Shown here piece by piece: positions 7,121 to 14,595 of a DNA stretch of 15,301 nt. How positions within the stretch are numbered: position 1 is the first letter of the stretch; each line of letters begins with the position of its first letter. Under the pieces are notes generated by a model. That model was given only the letters and a program-made list of their open reading frames with translations. It searched no databases and had not been told where the DNA came from. The DNA lies in assembly GCA_016209725.1 (NCBI GenBank), contig JACQVO010000297.1, positions 1-15,301 of the forward strand, given 5' to 3'. The DNA is from Candidatus Methylomirabilota bacterium. Its GTDB lineage: Bacteria > Methylomirabilota > Methylomirabilia > Methylomirabilales > 2-02-FULL-66-22. The position numbers were made by a program, and so were the translations under genes.

Positions 7121-7473
7121 TACTTCGCCGGGGCCGCCGGGGCCGGGGCTGGCGGCGCCTGGGTTGCCGGTGGGGGCGCGGCAGGTGCCGGAGCGGTCTG
7201 CGCCGGCTGGGGGCGATCCTCCCCGACCACCGTGGAGGTTACCCGCTGTGCGGCCAGGATCGTCAGGCCCAGCGAGGTCAGCATGAACAGGACGGCCAGG
7301 GCACTGGTGAGCTTCGACAGGAACGTGGCGGCCCCGCGTCCCCCGAACACCGTCTGGCTCGACCCCCCGCCGAAGGCGGCGCCGATGTCCGCGCCCTTGC
7401 CGCCCTGCAACAACACGATCAGGATCATGCCCAGGGTCACCAGGAGATGGAAGATCGAAAGCGCGATGTACAT
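7120..7473 (-). CDS. secG: Protein-export membrane protein SecG
   Basis: The 117-residue third subunit of the SecYEG translocon helps SecA-driven export. It has two transmembrane helices (about 3-23 and 56-75) separated by the diagnostic cytoplasmic loop LLQGGKGADIGAAFGG, then QTVFGGRGAATFLSK. After TM2 there is an Ala/Pro-rich tail (about 84-117), common and variable in SecG. ATG 7473 has GGGAGGG at good spacing. It follows tpiA by 52 bases, as in many bacteria with a pgk-tpiA-secG order. Its TAG stop shares one base with the next gene's GTG. Confidence 0.95.
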   Translation of the reverse strand: MYIALSIFHLLVTLGMILIVLLQGGKGADIGAAFGGGSSQTVFGGRGAATFLSKLTSALAVLFMLTSLGLTILAAQRVTSTVVGEDRPQPAQTAPAPAAPPPATQAPPAPAPAAPAK

Positions 7474-7498
7474 GCACCCTCCCCGCCGACACAGGTGA

Positions 7499-7521
7499 GG
7501 GGCGGAGCGCCGCTCCGCCCC
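7499..7521 (-). terminator. Perfect GC-rich hairpin between tpiA and secG
   Basis: GGGGCGGAGC (7499-7508) and GCTCCGCCCC (7512-7521) form a 10-bp perfect stem with a 3-base loop, starting 4 bases after the tpiA stop. No T-run follows on the minus strand. It is more likely an mRNA-stabilising or partial-attenuation hairpin, lowering secG relative to tpiA, than a full stop. Confidence 0.45.
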
Positions 7522-7525
7522 CGGT

Positions 7526-8275
7526 CTATCCGCGAAACTTCACGATCCGGGCGAAGGACGCCGGGTCCAGGCTGGCCCCGCCCACCAGGCCGCCGTCCAC
7601 GTCCGGCTGCGCCATCAAGGCGGCGACGTTGTCCGGCTTCACGCTGCCGCCACAGAGGATGCGGAGGCGCGCCGCCGCGTCCCCGCCCGCCACCTCCGCC
7701 ACCAACCCGCGGAGGAAGGTGTGGGCCTCCTGGGCCTGGTCCGGCGTGGCCGTGCGTCCGGTGCCGATGGCCCAGACCGGCTCATAGGCGATCACGAGCC
7801 TGGCCGACGTCAGGTGGCGGGCGAACCCGCCCCGCAGCTGCCGTTCCAGGACGGTCAGCGTTTGCCCCGCCTCCCGTTCCTGCAGCGTTTCCCCCAGGCA
7901 CCCGATACAGGTGAGGCCGTGGGCCAGCACGGCCTCGACCTTCCGATCCACCGTGGCGTCGGTCTCACCGAAGTACTGCCGGCGCTCCGAGTGGCCCACG
8001 ATGGCGTGGCGGCATCCCAGGTCGGCCAGCATGGGCGCCGCCACCTCTCCGGTGAAGGCCCCTTCCTTCTCCCAGTGACAGTCTTGGGCCCCGATGGCGA
8101 TGCGCGAGCCGCGCGCCGCCTCCAGGGCGGCGGCCAGCGCCGTGAAAGGCGGGCACACCACCACATCCACATCGGCCACGTCGGCCACGTCGGCCCGCAG
8201 GGCCCGGATCACCTCCGCCGCCTCGCGGGCCGTCTTGTACATCTTCCAGTTGCCGGCCATCAGGGGCACGCGCAT
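7526..8275 (-). CDS. tpiA: Triosephosphate isomerase
   Basis: The 249-residue TIM-barrel enzyme interconverts dihydroxyacetone phosphate and glyceraldehyde 3-phosphate in the cytoplasm. Catalytic residues are all present: N9 and K11 in AGNWKM, H95 in AIVGHSERR, and E165 in AYEPVWAIGTG. Loop 6 and the phosphate-binding GGSVKPDN (209-216) are intact. Length is normal. ATG 8275 has GGAG 7 bases upstream. Residues 29-37 (DVADVADVD) come from a short 9-bp tandem duplication in the DNA (8172-8189) on the variable surface after helix 1, which should be tolerated. It lies 123 bases downstream of pgk across an unusual stem-loop. Confidence 0.97.
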   Translation of the reverse strand: MRVPLMAGNWKMYKTAREAAEVIRALRADVADVADVDVVVCPPFTALAAALEAARGSRIAIGAQDCHWEKEGAFTGEVAAPMLADLGCRHAIVGHSERRQYFGETDATVDRKVEAVLAHGLTCIGCLGETLQEREAGQTLTVLERQLRGGFARHLTSARLVIAYEPVWAIGTGRTATPDQAQEAHTFLRGLVAEVAGGDAAARLRILCGGSVKPDNVAALMAQPDVDGGLVGGASLDPASFARIVKFRG

Positions 8276-8310
8276 TAGAGGCTCCGTCGCATTCTGAATG
8301 AGGTCAGGGG

Positions 8311-8400
8311 GCGAATCGGGGAACCGGAGAGTCGGAGAACCGGGGATGGAATACCAAGCGACCCCCTCCCCGATTCACCGTTTCCCCGATTCACCGTTTC
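8311..8400. repeat. Inverted array of 8-bp units in the pgk-tpiA spacer
   Basis: The left arm 8311-8350 reads as successive octamers GCGAATCG, GGGAACCG, GAGAGTCG, GAGAACCG and a decayed unit. The right arm consists of a perfect 16-bp tandem duplication CCCGATTCACCGTTTC (8369-8384 and 8385-8400), itself two octamers. The arms are inverted: 8313-8338 matches the reverse complement of 8367-8392 at 22 of 26 positions, with a 28-base loop. The array begins at the pgk TGA codon and fills most of the spacer. It could form a long hairpin in the pgk-tpiA message. No T-run follows. Confidence 0.8.
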
Positions 8401-9589
8401 ACTTCTTGTCCGTCAGCGCGGCGACCCCGGGCAAGTCGATCCCCTCCAGGAATTCCAGCGAGGCGCCGCCGCCGGTGGAGATGTGGCTCATCTTGTCCGC
8501 CACCCCCGCTTGGGTCACCGCCGCCACCGAGTCCCCTCCGCCCACGATGGAGGTCGCGCCCGAGATCGCGATCGCGCGGGCCACGGCAAAGGTCCCCTCC
8601 CGGAAGGGGGGCAGTTCGAACACGCCCATGGGGCCGTTCCAGACCAGCGTCCTGGCCCCGCGAATCACCGTGGCGAAGGCCTCGCGCGCCTTGGGGCCGA
8701 TGTCCAGTCCCATCCATCCGGCGGGAATGGCGGTGCTGTCCGCGGTCCGCGTGGGGGCCGTCGCCTCCGCCTTTTCGGCGATGACGTGGTCCATGGGCAG
8801 CAGGAACGTGACACCCGTGGCCCGCGCCCGGTCCAGGATCTCCCGGGCCACGTCCAACTTGTCCGCCTCCAGGAGCGAGGCGCCCACGTCCATCCCCTGC
8901 GCCTTCAGGAAGGTGTAGGCCATCCCGCCGCCCACCAGGAGCGCGTCCACCTTGGTCACCAGATGCTTCAACACCCCGATCTTGTCGGACACCTTAGCCC
9001 CGCCCAGGACCGCCACGAATGGCCGGGCCGGATCGGCCACGGCGCGCCCGAGATACTCCAGCTCTTTGGCCATGAGGAAGCCGGCGGCCGAGAGCGGAAC
9101 GAACTTCGTCACCCCCACGGTGGAGGCGTGGGCCCGGTGGGCCGTGCCGAAGGCGTCATTGACGAACACGTCGCACAGTTCCGCCAGCGCCCGGCTCATC
9201 GCCTCGTCATTCTTCTCGTCCCCGGCGTGGAATCGGCAGTTCTCCAGCATCAGAGCCTGCCCCGGCCGCAGGGCCGCCGCGGCCGCCTTCACCGCATCCC
9301 CCATGCAGTCGGGCGCCACGGCCACCGGCTGCCCCAGCAGTTGGGACAAGCGCGCGGCCACGGGGGCCAGACTCAGGGCGGGGACCACCTTGCCCTTGGG
9401 CCGACCCAGGTGCGAAATCAGCAGCAGCTTGGCCCCCTGCCCCAAGGCGTGACGGATGGTGGGAAGCGCCGCCCGGATCCGGGTGTCGTCGGTGACCTCC
9501 TGCCGCTCGCTCAACGGGACGTTGAAGTCCACGCGGAGGAGCACGCGCTTCCCTTTCAGGTCGAGATCGGCGATCGAGACTTTGGCCAT
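8399..9589 (-). CDS. pgk: Phosphoglycerate kinase
   Basis: The 396-residue cytoplasmic enzyme transfers phosphate between 1,3-bisphosphoglycerate and ADP. N-domain motifs are VLLRVDFNVPL (16-26), ISHLGRPKGK (58-67), MLENCRFHAGDEKND (114-128) and FVNDAFGTAHRAHAS (142-156). C-domain motifs are AVLGGAKVSDKIGVL (193-207), the nucleotide-site LVWNGPMGVFE (315-325), IVGGGDSVAAV (348-358) and ISTGGGASLEFLEG (370-383). All are intact and the length is standard. ATG 9589 is preceded by CTGGGGGTG. The frame continues 12 codons upstream, but that part lies in the spacer and has no family character. It is the second gene of the gap-pgk-tpiA-secG series, with repeat-filled spacers on both sides. Confidence 0.97.
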   Translation of the reverse strand: MAKVSIADLDLKGKRVLLRVDFNVPLSERQEVTDDTRIRAALPTIRHALGQGAKLLLISHLGRPKGKVVPALSLAPVAARLSQLLGQPVAVAPDCMGDAVKAAAAALRPGQALMLENCRFHAGDEKNDEAMSRALAELCDVFVNDAFGTAHRAHASTVGVTKFVPLSAAGFLMAKELEYLGRAVADPARPFVAVLGGAKVSDKIGVLKHLVTKVDALLVGGGMAYTFLKAQGMDVGASLLEADKLDVAREILDRARATGVTFLLPMDHVIAEKAEATAPTRTADSTAIPAGWMGLDIGPKAREAFATVIRGARTLVWNGPMGVFELPPFREGTFAVARAIAISGATSIVGGGDSVAAVTQAGVADKMSHISTGGGASLEFLEGIDLPGVAALTDKK

Positions 9590-9611
9590 GCTGACACCCC
9601 CAGACCTGACC

Positions 9612-9686
9612 GGGCAACTCGGCAATCAGGCAACGTGGCGACCGGGAAGATCCTGATCGCCGGATCGCCAGATTGCCCGATCGCCA
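9612..9686. repeat. Inverted array of 8-bp units in the gap-pgk spacer
   Basis: Four units lie in one orientation: GGGCAACT, CGGCAATC, AGGCAACG, TGGCGACC (9612-9643). After 11 bases come four units in the opposite orientation: GATCGCCG, GATCGCCA, GATTGCCC, GATCGCCA (9655-9686), whose reverse complements are CGGCGATC, TGGCGATC, GGGCAATC and TGGCGATC. The common unit is NGGCRAYC with strict 8-base spacing. The two halves pair imperfectly into a stem-loop located 23 bases upstream of the pgk start, within the probable pgk leader. Confidence 0.75.
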
Positions 9687-9780
9687 CGGTTTGCCCTGGT
9701 AGCCCGCCGACCGCCCTCCCCCCGATCAGGCACGGGGATGGTGGCTGCCGCACCCCCGGCGCGCCCCCGTCAAAGCGACA

Positions 9781-9820
9781 AGGCGACCGCCTTCAGGCAC
9801 AGCCGCCTCGGCGGTCGCCT
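9781..9820 (-). terminator. Hairpin downstream of gap, possible terminator
   Basis: AGGCGACCGCC (9781-9791) and GGCGGTCGCCT (9810-9820) form a perfect 11-bp stem with an 18-base loop, 58 bases after the gap stop. On the minus strand the stem is followed by TGTCGCTTTG, a weak T-rich stretch. This may be a partial terminator that sets gap above pgk in expression, or a 3'-end stabiliser. Confidence 0.55.
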
Positions 9821-9878
9821 CCTGTCCCGCGCGGGTTCCCCCGGACGCGTTCGGGGCGATCCGTCCCGCATCCGCCCG

Positions 9879-10883
<1,005 letters not shown>

Positions 10884-11047
10884 GCGTGTCCTCCTCGCCC
10901 CCGATCCGTCCGAGATGCCGGTTCGGCGCCGGCCGGATCAACACCGCAGGGGTGGGCCAGCGCCGACGCGCTGCCTCGGCTCCGTCCGGGCCGATCGAGG
11001 CGTGCCATGATGTGGGAAAGAGACCAAGCCCGCGTCCACTGCGGGAT

Positions 11048-11062
11048 TCTGGAACCTCCAGA
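11048..11062 (-). promoter_or_regulatory. Inverted repeat at the predicted 5' end of the gap transcript
   Basis: On the minus strand TCTGGA and TCCAGA flank the 3-base centre GGT. It starts about 10 bases after the predicted -10 element, so it covers roughly +3 to +17 of the transcript. It could be an operator for a repressor or a 5' hairpin that protects the message. Confidence 0.4.
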
Positions 11063-11071
11063 GCGGACGTG

Positions 11072-11100
11072 ATCCTAGTGCAACGAGGCGCAATTGTCAA
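11072..11100 (-). promoter_or_regulatory. Promoter candidate for gap
   Basis: A perfect TTGACA (-35, 11095-11100) and TAGGAT (-10, 11072-11077) are separated by 17 bases on the minus strand. The -10 matches the sigma-70 consensus at four of six positions. It is the best promoter I can see in the window and would drive gap and the genes after it. The leader to ATG 10883 is about 180 bases. Confidence 0.7.
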
Positions 11101-11144
11101 AGGGTATCGGGCGGCTGTCCGGTGGAGTGGACCTGCTTTTCCAG

Positions 11145-11178
11145 GAGGACGCCAACCTCAGCGGCGCCGGCCCGCAGT
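11145..11178. repeat. 34-bp perfect direct repeat, downstream copy
   Basis: These 34 bases are identical to 11221-11254, 76 bases away. This copy lies past the comF stop, between comF and the gap promoter. It repeats the DNA encoding LRAGAAEVGVL of ComF but is not in a translated frame here. Confidence 0.9.
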
Positions 11179-11189
11179 CCACGGGCCGG
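11167..11189 (-). terminator. Hairpin after comF
   Basis: CCGGCCCG (11167-11174) pairs perfectly with CGGGCCGG (11182-11189) around 7 bases, starting 11 bases after the comF stop. One arm lies inside the downstream copy of the 34-bp repeat. No T-run follows, so termination is uncertain. Confidence 0.35.
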
Positions 11190-11199
11190 GTCGCGGCCA

Positions 11200-11973
11200 T
11201 CACTCCACTCGCGCCAGCGTGAGGACGCCAACCTCAGCGGCGCCGGCCCGCAGTAATGTCTCCGCACAGGCGTCGGCCGTCGCTCCGGTGGTGAAGACAT
11301 CGTCCACCAAGAGGAGCCGCCGGCCTGCCAGCCCGGCCTCCGTCGCCACGCCGAAGGCGTCACGAACGTTCCTGCGGCGGGCATCGAAATCGCCCTGCTG
11401 GAGGGGCGTGGCCCGCAGCCGGGTGAGCGCACGGGCGAGCACCGGGAGCCCGTGACGTCCTCCCACGGCCCGTGCCAGCACCGCCGCCTGGTTGAACCCC
11501 CGCCGCCAGCGCCGAGCCCAGTGGAGCGGCACCGGGACGACCCCATCCCACTCCCGCAGGGAGAGGTACGTGGGGGCCTCCTCGGCCAGGAGCCGGCCCA
11601 GCTCCCGCAGCAGGGGGAGGCGACGGCCGTGCTTCGCCAACAGGATGGCGGCGCGGGCGATGCCCTCGTCCCGGTAGCGCAATGCCGCCCGGGCCAGCCG
11701 GAAATGATCCCGGGTCTCCCGGCACCGCTGGCACAGGGGGGCTTCCGTCCCCCCGGCTGCGGCAGAACTGGGGAACGGCCAGCCGCAACGGGCGCAGCCC
11801 TCGGTCGGCATCCGCTCCAGCCGAGTCCAGCAACGCCCGCAGAGATCGCTCACGCGGTCGAGGTCCAGGCGTCCCGCGCACACCGGGCAGGGGGTGGGGA
11901 AGATGAGGTGGAGGCAGGCGGCGAGCACGTCCCGCGGCGCGAGCCGATCCGGCGGTGGGTCAGCGGGGGACAT
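11200..11973 (-). CDS. comF: ComF-family phosphoribosyltransferase-like protein
   Basis: The 257-residue protein has the two ComF parts. The N-terminal zinc ribbon holds four CxxC pairs: C29/C32, C45/C48, C60/C63 and C81/C84. The C-terminal domain is PRTase-like, with VPVPLHWARRWRRGFNQA (147-163) and the PRPP loop LLLVDDVFTTGATA (220-233). ComF proteins are linked to natural DNA uptake in some bacteria, but the family is much wider than competent species, so the role here is open. ATG 11973 overlaps the end of the upstream kinase gene by 14 bases; its ribosome binding site is poor, which suggests coupling. The C-terminus (VGVLTLARVE) is the normal family ending. The DNA for part of it is duplicated just downstream. 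Confidence 0.92.
   Translation of the reverse strand: MSPADPPPDRLAPRDVLAACLHLIFPTPCPVCAGRLDLDRVSDLCGRCWTRLERMPTEGCARCGWPFPSSAAAGGTEAPLCQRCRETRDHFRLARAALRYRDEGIARAAILLAKHGRRLPLLRELGRLLAEEAPTYLSLREWDGVVPVPLHWARRWRRGFNQAAVLARAVGGRHGLPVLARALTRLRATPLQQGDFDARRRNVRDAFGVATEAGLAGRRLLLVDDVFTTGATADACAETLLRAGAAEVGVLTLARVE
11221..11254. repeat. 34-bp perfect direct repeat, copy inside comF
   Basis: This copy encodes LRAGAAEVGVL near the ComF C-terminus. It matches 11145-11178 exactly, while the flanking bases differ at both ends. The 76-base offset is not a multiple of three. Confidence 0.9.
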
Positions 11974-14539
11974 TGGCGGACGGCGGCCCGGTCCCGCGGG
12001 CGCCGCTCACAGAGCGATCCAGCTCCTGCAGCAAGGCGGCCACCGAGGGGAAACGCCTGGAGGGCTCCTTCACCATGGTTTTCAGAACGATAGCATCCAG
12101 CCAGACCGGGACCCGCGGGTTCCGCTCCCGCGGGCTCACGGCCGGCGTGTGGATGTGGTGGTACAGGACATCCCCCTCCACGAAGGGCGGCCGCCCCGTG
12201 AGCATGCGATAGAGCGTGCAGCCCAGGGAGTACTGGTCCGAGAGGGCCGAGATCTCCTCGCCCAGGATCTGCTCCGGCGCCATGTAGAACGGGGTCCCCC
12301 GCACGGCGGACACCCTGGCCATGGCCTCGGTGATCACCGCCGCCAGGCCGAAGTCCATGAGTTTCACCGCCCCGGCCGAGGTGATCATCATGTTGGCCGG
12401 CTTGACATCCCGGTGCACGATATTGTGGCTGTGGGCATGGGCCAGCCCCAGGCAGGCCTGGCGGAAGATCGCCAGTGCCCACGGCAGGGGGAGGACGGAG
12501 GTCTCGTCGAGGATCTGCTGGAGCGAGCGGCCCTCCACGTACTCCATGGCAATGTAGACCTCGTCGGCGGACTGGCCGGCATCGTAGATGGTCACGATAT
12601 TCGGGTGCTGCAAGGAGGCGGCGATGCGCGCCTCCCGCAGGAAGTAGTCCAGGGATTTCGGATCCTCGCGGATGGCGTCGGGCAGCACCTTGTACGCCAC
12701 CGGACGCTGCAGGACCTGGTCCTCCGCGTGGTACACGATCCCCATGCCCCCCCGGCCCAACTCCTTCACGATGCGGTAGCGGATGCGGGCCGGCGAGGGC
12801 ACGATCTGGGTGACCTCACTGCCCGACCCTCCCTGGCCGGAGTGGCTCAGGCGCCCCCGCAGGTCGGCGACCCGCGCCTGGACGTCCCGATAGGCGATTT
12901 GCTCCGCCATCACTTTCTCGAAGAGGGAAAGCGCCTTCCGCAGATCCCCCTCCTGCTCGTGGATCACGGCGAGCTGGTAGGTCGGATGGATGAAGTCCGG
13001 CGCGATGGGGCGCAAGGCTGCGGCCTTCTCGAACTTCTCCCGTGCCGGACCAGTCAGCCCGCGCTGCAGGAAGAGGTCCCCCAAGGCGATGGTGGCATCC
13101 AGGTACCGCTTGGATTCCGGACCCACCTGCTGGAGGAGTGCCATCGCCTCGTCCAGGGCTTGGGCCTGGATCAGCAGGCTCCCCGCCCCGAAGGAATCAC
13201 CCGCCGCCTGCAGGGCCCGGGCCGCGTCCCGGATCGCCCCCGCCTGCTGGTAGTAGCGGGCGGCATCCTTGGGCTTGCCCAGCCGTTCCAACGCGGCCGC
13301 GGCCAGGGCGGGCTCCCCGGCGGCCGCGTGCATCTCGGCGGCCCGTTCGTCATCCCCGTGGCGCGCGTACATTGTGGCCGCCTTGGCGTAGTCCTTGACC
13401 CGCTCCCACATCTCTGCGGCCCGCGACCATGCCTGCCCCGCCTCGAATTCCCGGGCCGCGTCTCGCTCGAGCCCGTCCGCCAGGAGCCGCTCCGCCTGCA
13501 CGATGTGGAGCCGGTCTTCCGCCCCCTGGGCCTGGCAGGTGGCGATGGCCCGATCGAACTGGCGATGCCGCAGGAACAGCTCCAGTCCGGCTTCCCAATC
13601 CCCCGCCTGGCAGTAGTACTCCGCCGCGTCCACCTCCAGCCCGTACTCGCGCAGCACCGCCGCCGCCCTGGCGGGCCGGCCGTCCCGTGCGTACAGCTCG
13701 CCGCACCGGCGCGCCAGGGCTTGCCGCGCTCGAAACCCCTCGGGGGAGAGTTCCGTCGCCCCCCGCATCCGCAGGCGGCGCAGGGCGCGTTCGAACTGCT
13801 CCGCCGCCCGGCCGTGCTGGCCCATCCGGAACTGGAGCTCGCCGGCCCGGTCGAAGGCCTCGTGCTTGGCGTACAGCTCGGCCGCCCGCTCCGGGTCCCC
13901 GGCGCGCTCGAAGAGCTCGGCCGCCTTCATCTCCTGCCCGCACTTCTGGAACAGGGCGGCCGCCCTGGCAGGATTTCCCAGCCGCGCGTACAGCTCGGCC
14001 GCCTTGACGGACTCATTCGCCTGCTCGTACAGGCGGGCCGCCCGGGTCGTCTGGTTCAGCCGCTCCCACAGGCCGGCGGCGTCCCCGAAGGCCCGCCCGC
14101 GCTCGTACGCCTCGGCGGCGGCCTCCCATTCGTCGGCCGCCTCGTAGAACCGCCCGGCCTGCACGTGATCGCCGTGCCGCCCCGCCCGCCGGGCCTGGCG
14201 AAGGGTCTCCGTCTTGGAAGGGGCCACCCCGCCCGCTGTCCCGCCCAGGGTCAACAGGCGTGGGACCCGGCTCATCAGCCAGAGCATGACGATCCCGCCC
14301 ACGGCGTAGGCCGCGTACTTCTGCACGGTGGGATCGTTCGCCAGCGCCAGACCCTCGGCCAGCCGCCCCCGCAGTTCGTCGAGGAAGGAGCCTCCACCCC
14401 CCTCCAGTTGGGCCCAGGCGGGGCGCGCCACGCCCAAGCTGCAGCCCAGCAGCCAAAGGCAGATGGTCGCCGGGACGAGACAACCCGGGGGACGGGGGGA
14501 CGGGAGGGGGATGTGGGGCCAGGGCGAAATGCGCCTCAT
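11960..14539 (-). CDS. Membrane-anchored Ser/Thr protein kinase with N-terminal alpha-solenoid repeats
   Basis: The 859-residue protein starts at ATG 14539, where a signal-like segment begins (hydrophobic 19-37, possible cleavage after AWA, 43). A second hydrophobic helix is at about 75-91. Residues 126-255, 276-340 and 358-474 hold about 24 tandem 13-residue repeats of the form xRAAELYERxGxx. Two more standard TPR-like units follow (about 480-560). The kinase domain (587-840) looks active: GRGGMG (595-600), K617 in VAYK, E636, HRDVKPAN with D711, DFG 729-731 and APE 754-756. The kinase would be cytoplasmic and the N-terminus outside or cleaved, the reverse of the common bacterial kinase-TM-sensor order. 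The ribosome binding site is poor. The frame stays open 108 codons further upstream, but that part overlaps the regulator gene and lacks coding character. comF overlaps its end by 14 bases. Confidence 0.88.
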   Translation of the reverse strand: MRRISPWPHIPLPSPRPPGCLVPATICLWLLGCSLGVARPAWAQLEGGGGSFLDELRGRLAEGLALANDPTVQKYAAYAVGGIVMLWLMSRVPRLLTLGGTAGGVAPSKTETLRQARRAGRHGDHVQAGRFYEAADEWEAAAEAYERGRAFGDAAGLWERLNQTTRAARLYEQANESVKAAELYARLGNPARAAALFQKCGQEMKAAELFERAGDPERAAELYAKHEAFDRAGELQFRMGQHGRAAEQFERALRRLRMRGATELSPEGFRARQALARRCGELYARDGRPARAAAVLREYGLEVDAAEYYCQAGDWEAGLELFLRHRQFDRAIATCQAQGAEDRLHIVQAERLLADGLERDAAREFEAGQAWSRAAEMWERVKDYAKAATMYARHGDDERAAEMHAAAGEPALAAAALERLGKPKDAARYYQQAGAIRDAARALQAAGDSFGAGSLLIQAQALDEAMALLQQVGPESKRYLDATIALGDLFLQRGLTGPAREKFEKAAALRPIAPDFIHPTYQLAVIHEQEGDLRKALSLFEKVMAEQIAYRDVQARVADLRGRLSHSGQGGSGSEVTQIVPSPARIRYRIVKELGRGGMGIVYHAEDQVLQRPVAYKVLPDAIREDPKSLDYFLREARIAASLQHPNIVTIYDAGQSADEVYIAMEYVEGRSLQQILDETSVLPLPWALAIFRQACLGLAHAHSHNIVHRDVKPANMMITSAGAVKLMDFGLAAVITEAMARVSAVRGTPFYMAPEQILGEEISALSDQYSLGCTLYRMLTGRPPFVEGDVLYHHIHTPAVSPRERNPRVPVWLDAIVLKTMVKEPSRRFPSVAALLQELDRSVSGARGTGPPSANVPR
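14487..14518 (+). other. G-quadruplex-type motif opposite the kinase N-terminus
   Basis: The plus strand carries five G-runs within 32 bases (14487-14491, 14494-14499, 14502-14504, 14506-14510 and 14515-14518), separated by 1-4 bases. It is the template strand of kinase codons 8-18, which encode a Pro-rich stretch (PLPSPRPP). The message itself is C-rich here. Confidence 0.6.
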
Positions 14540-14595
14540 GCGTCCGTGCCCACAACCAGAGGTGAGGGGGTCAGGGGGAAGGCAAGCCGCCGCGG

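Noticed and set aside
4601..7498. Very long open frame (965 codons) on the plus strand opposite secG, the binding protein and a permease gene
   Set aside because: It mirrors well-recognised genes on the other strand, is rich in Arg/Gly/Pro/Asp/Glu with no domain, and has no ribosome binding site. Long antisense frames are expected in DNA this GC-rich.
8311..9686. Octamer arrays as a CRISPR array
   Set aside because: Units are 8 bp without spacers and inverted halves, and there are no cas genes. The geometry is wrong for CRISPR.
11074..11199. 41-residue minus-strand frame starting in a TGATG overlap with the comF stop
   Set aside because: It consists of the repeat copy and the gap promoter -35/-10 region, and the peptide has no recognisable character. 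The overlap is likely chance.
11200..11973. ComF as evidence of a competence locus
   Set aside because: No com pilus or uptake genes are nearby, and ComF-family proteins are widespread in non-competent bacteria.
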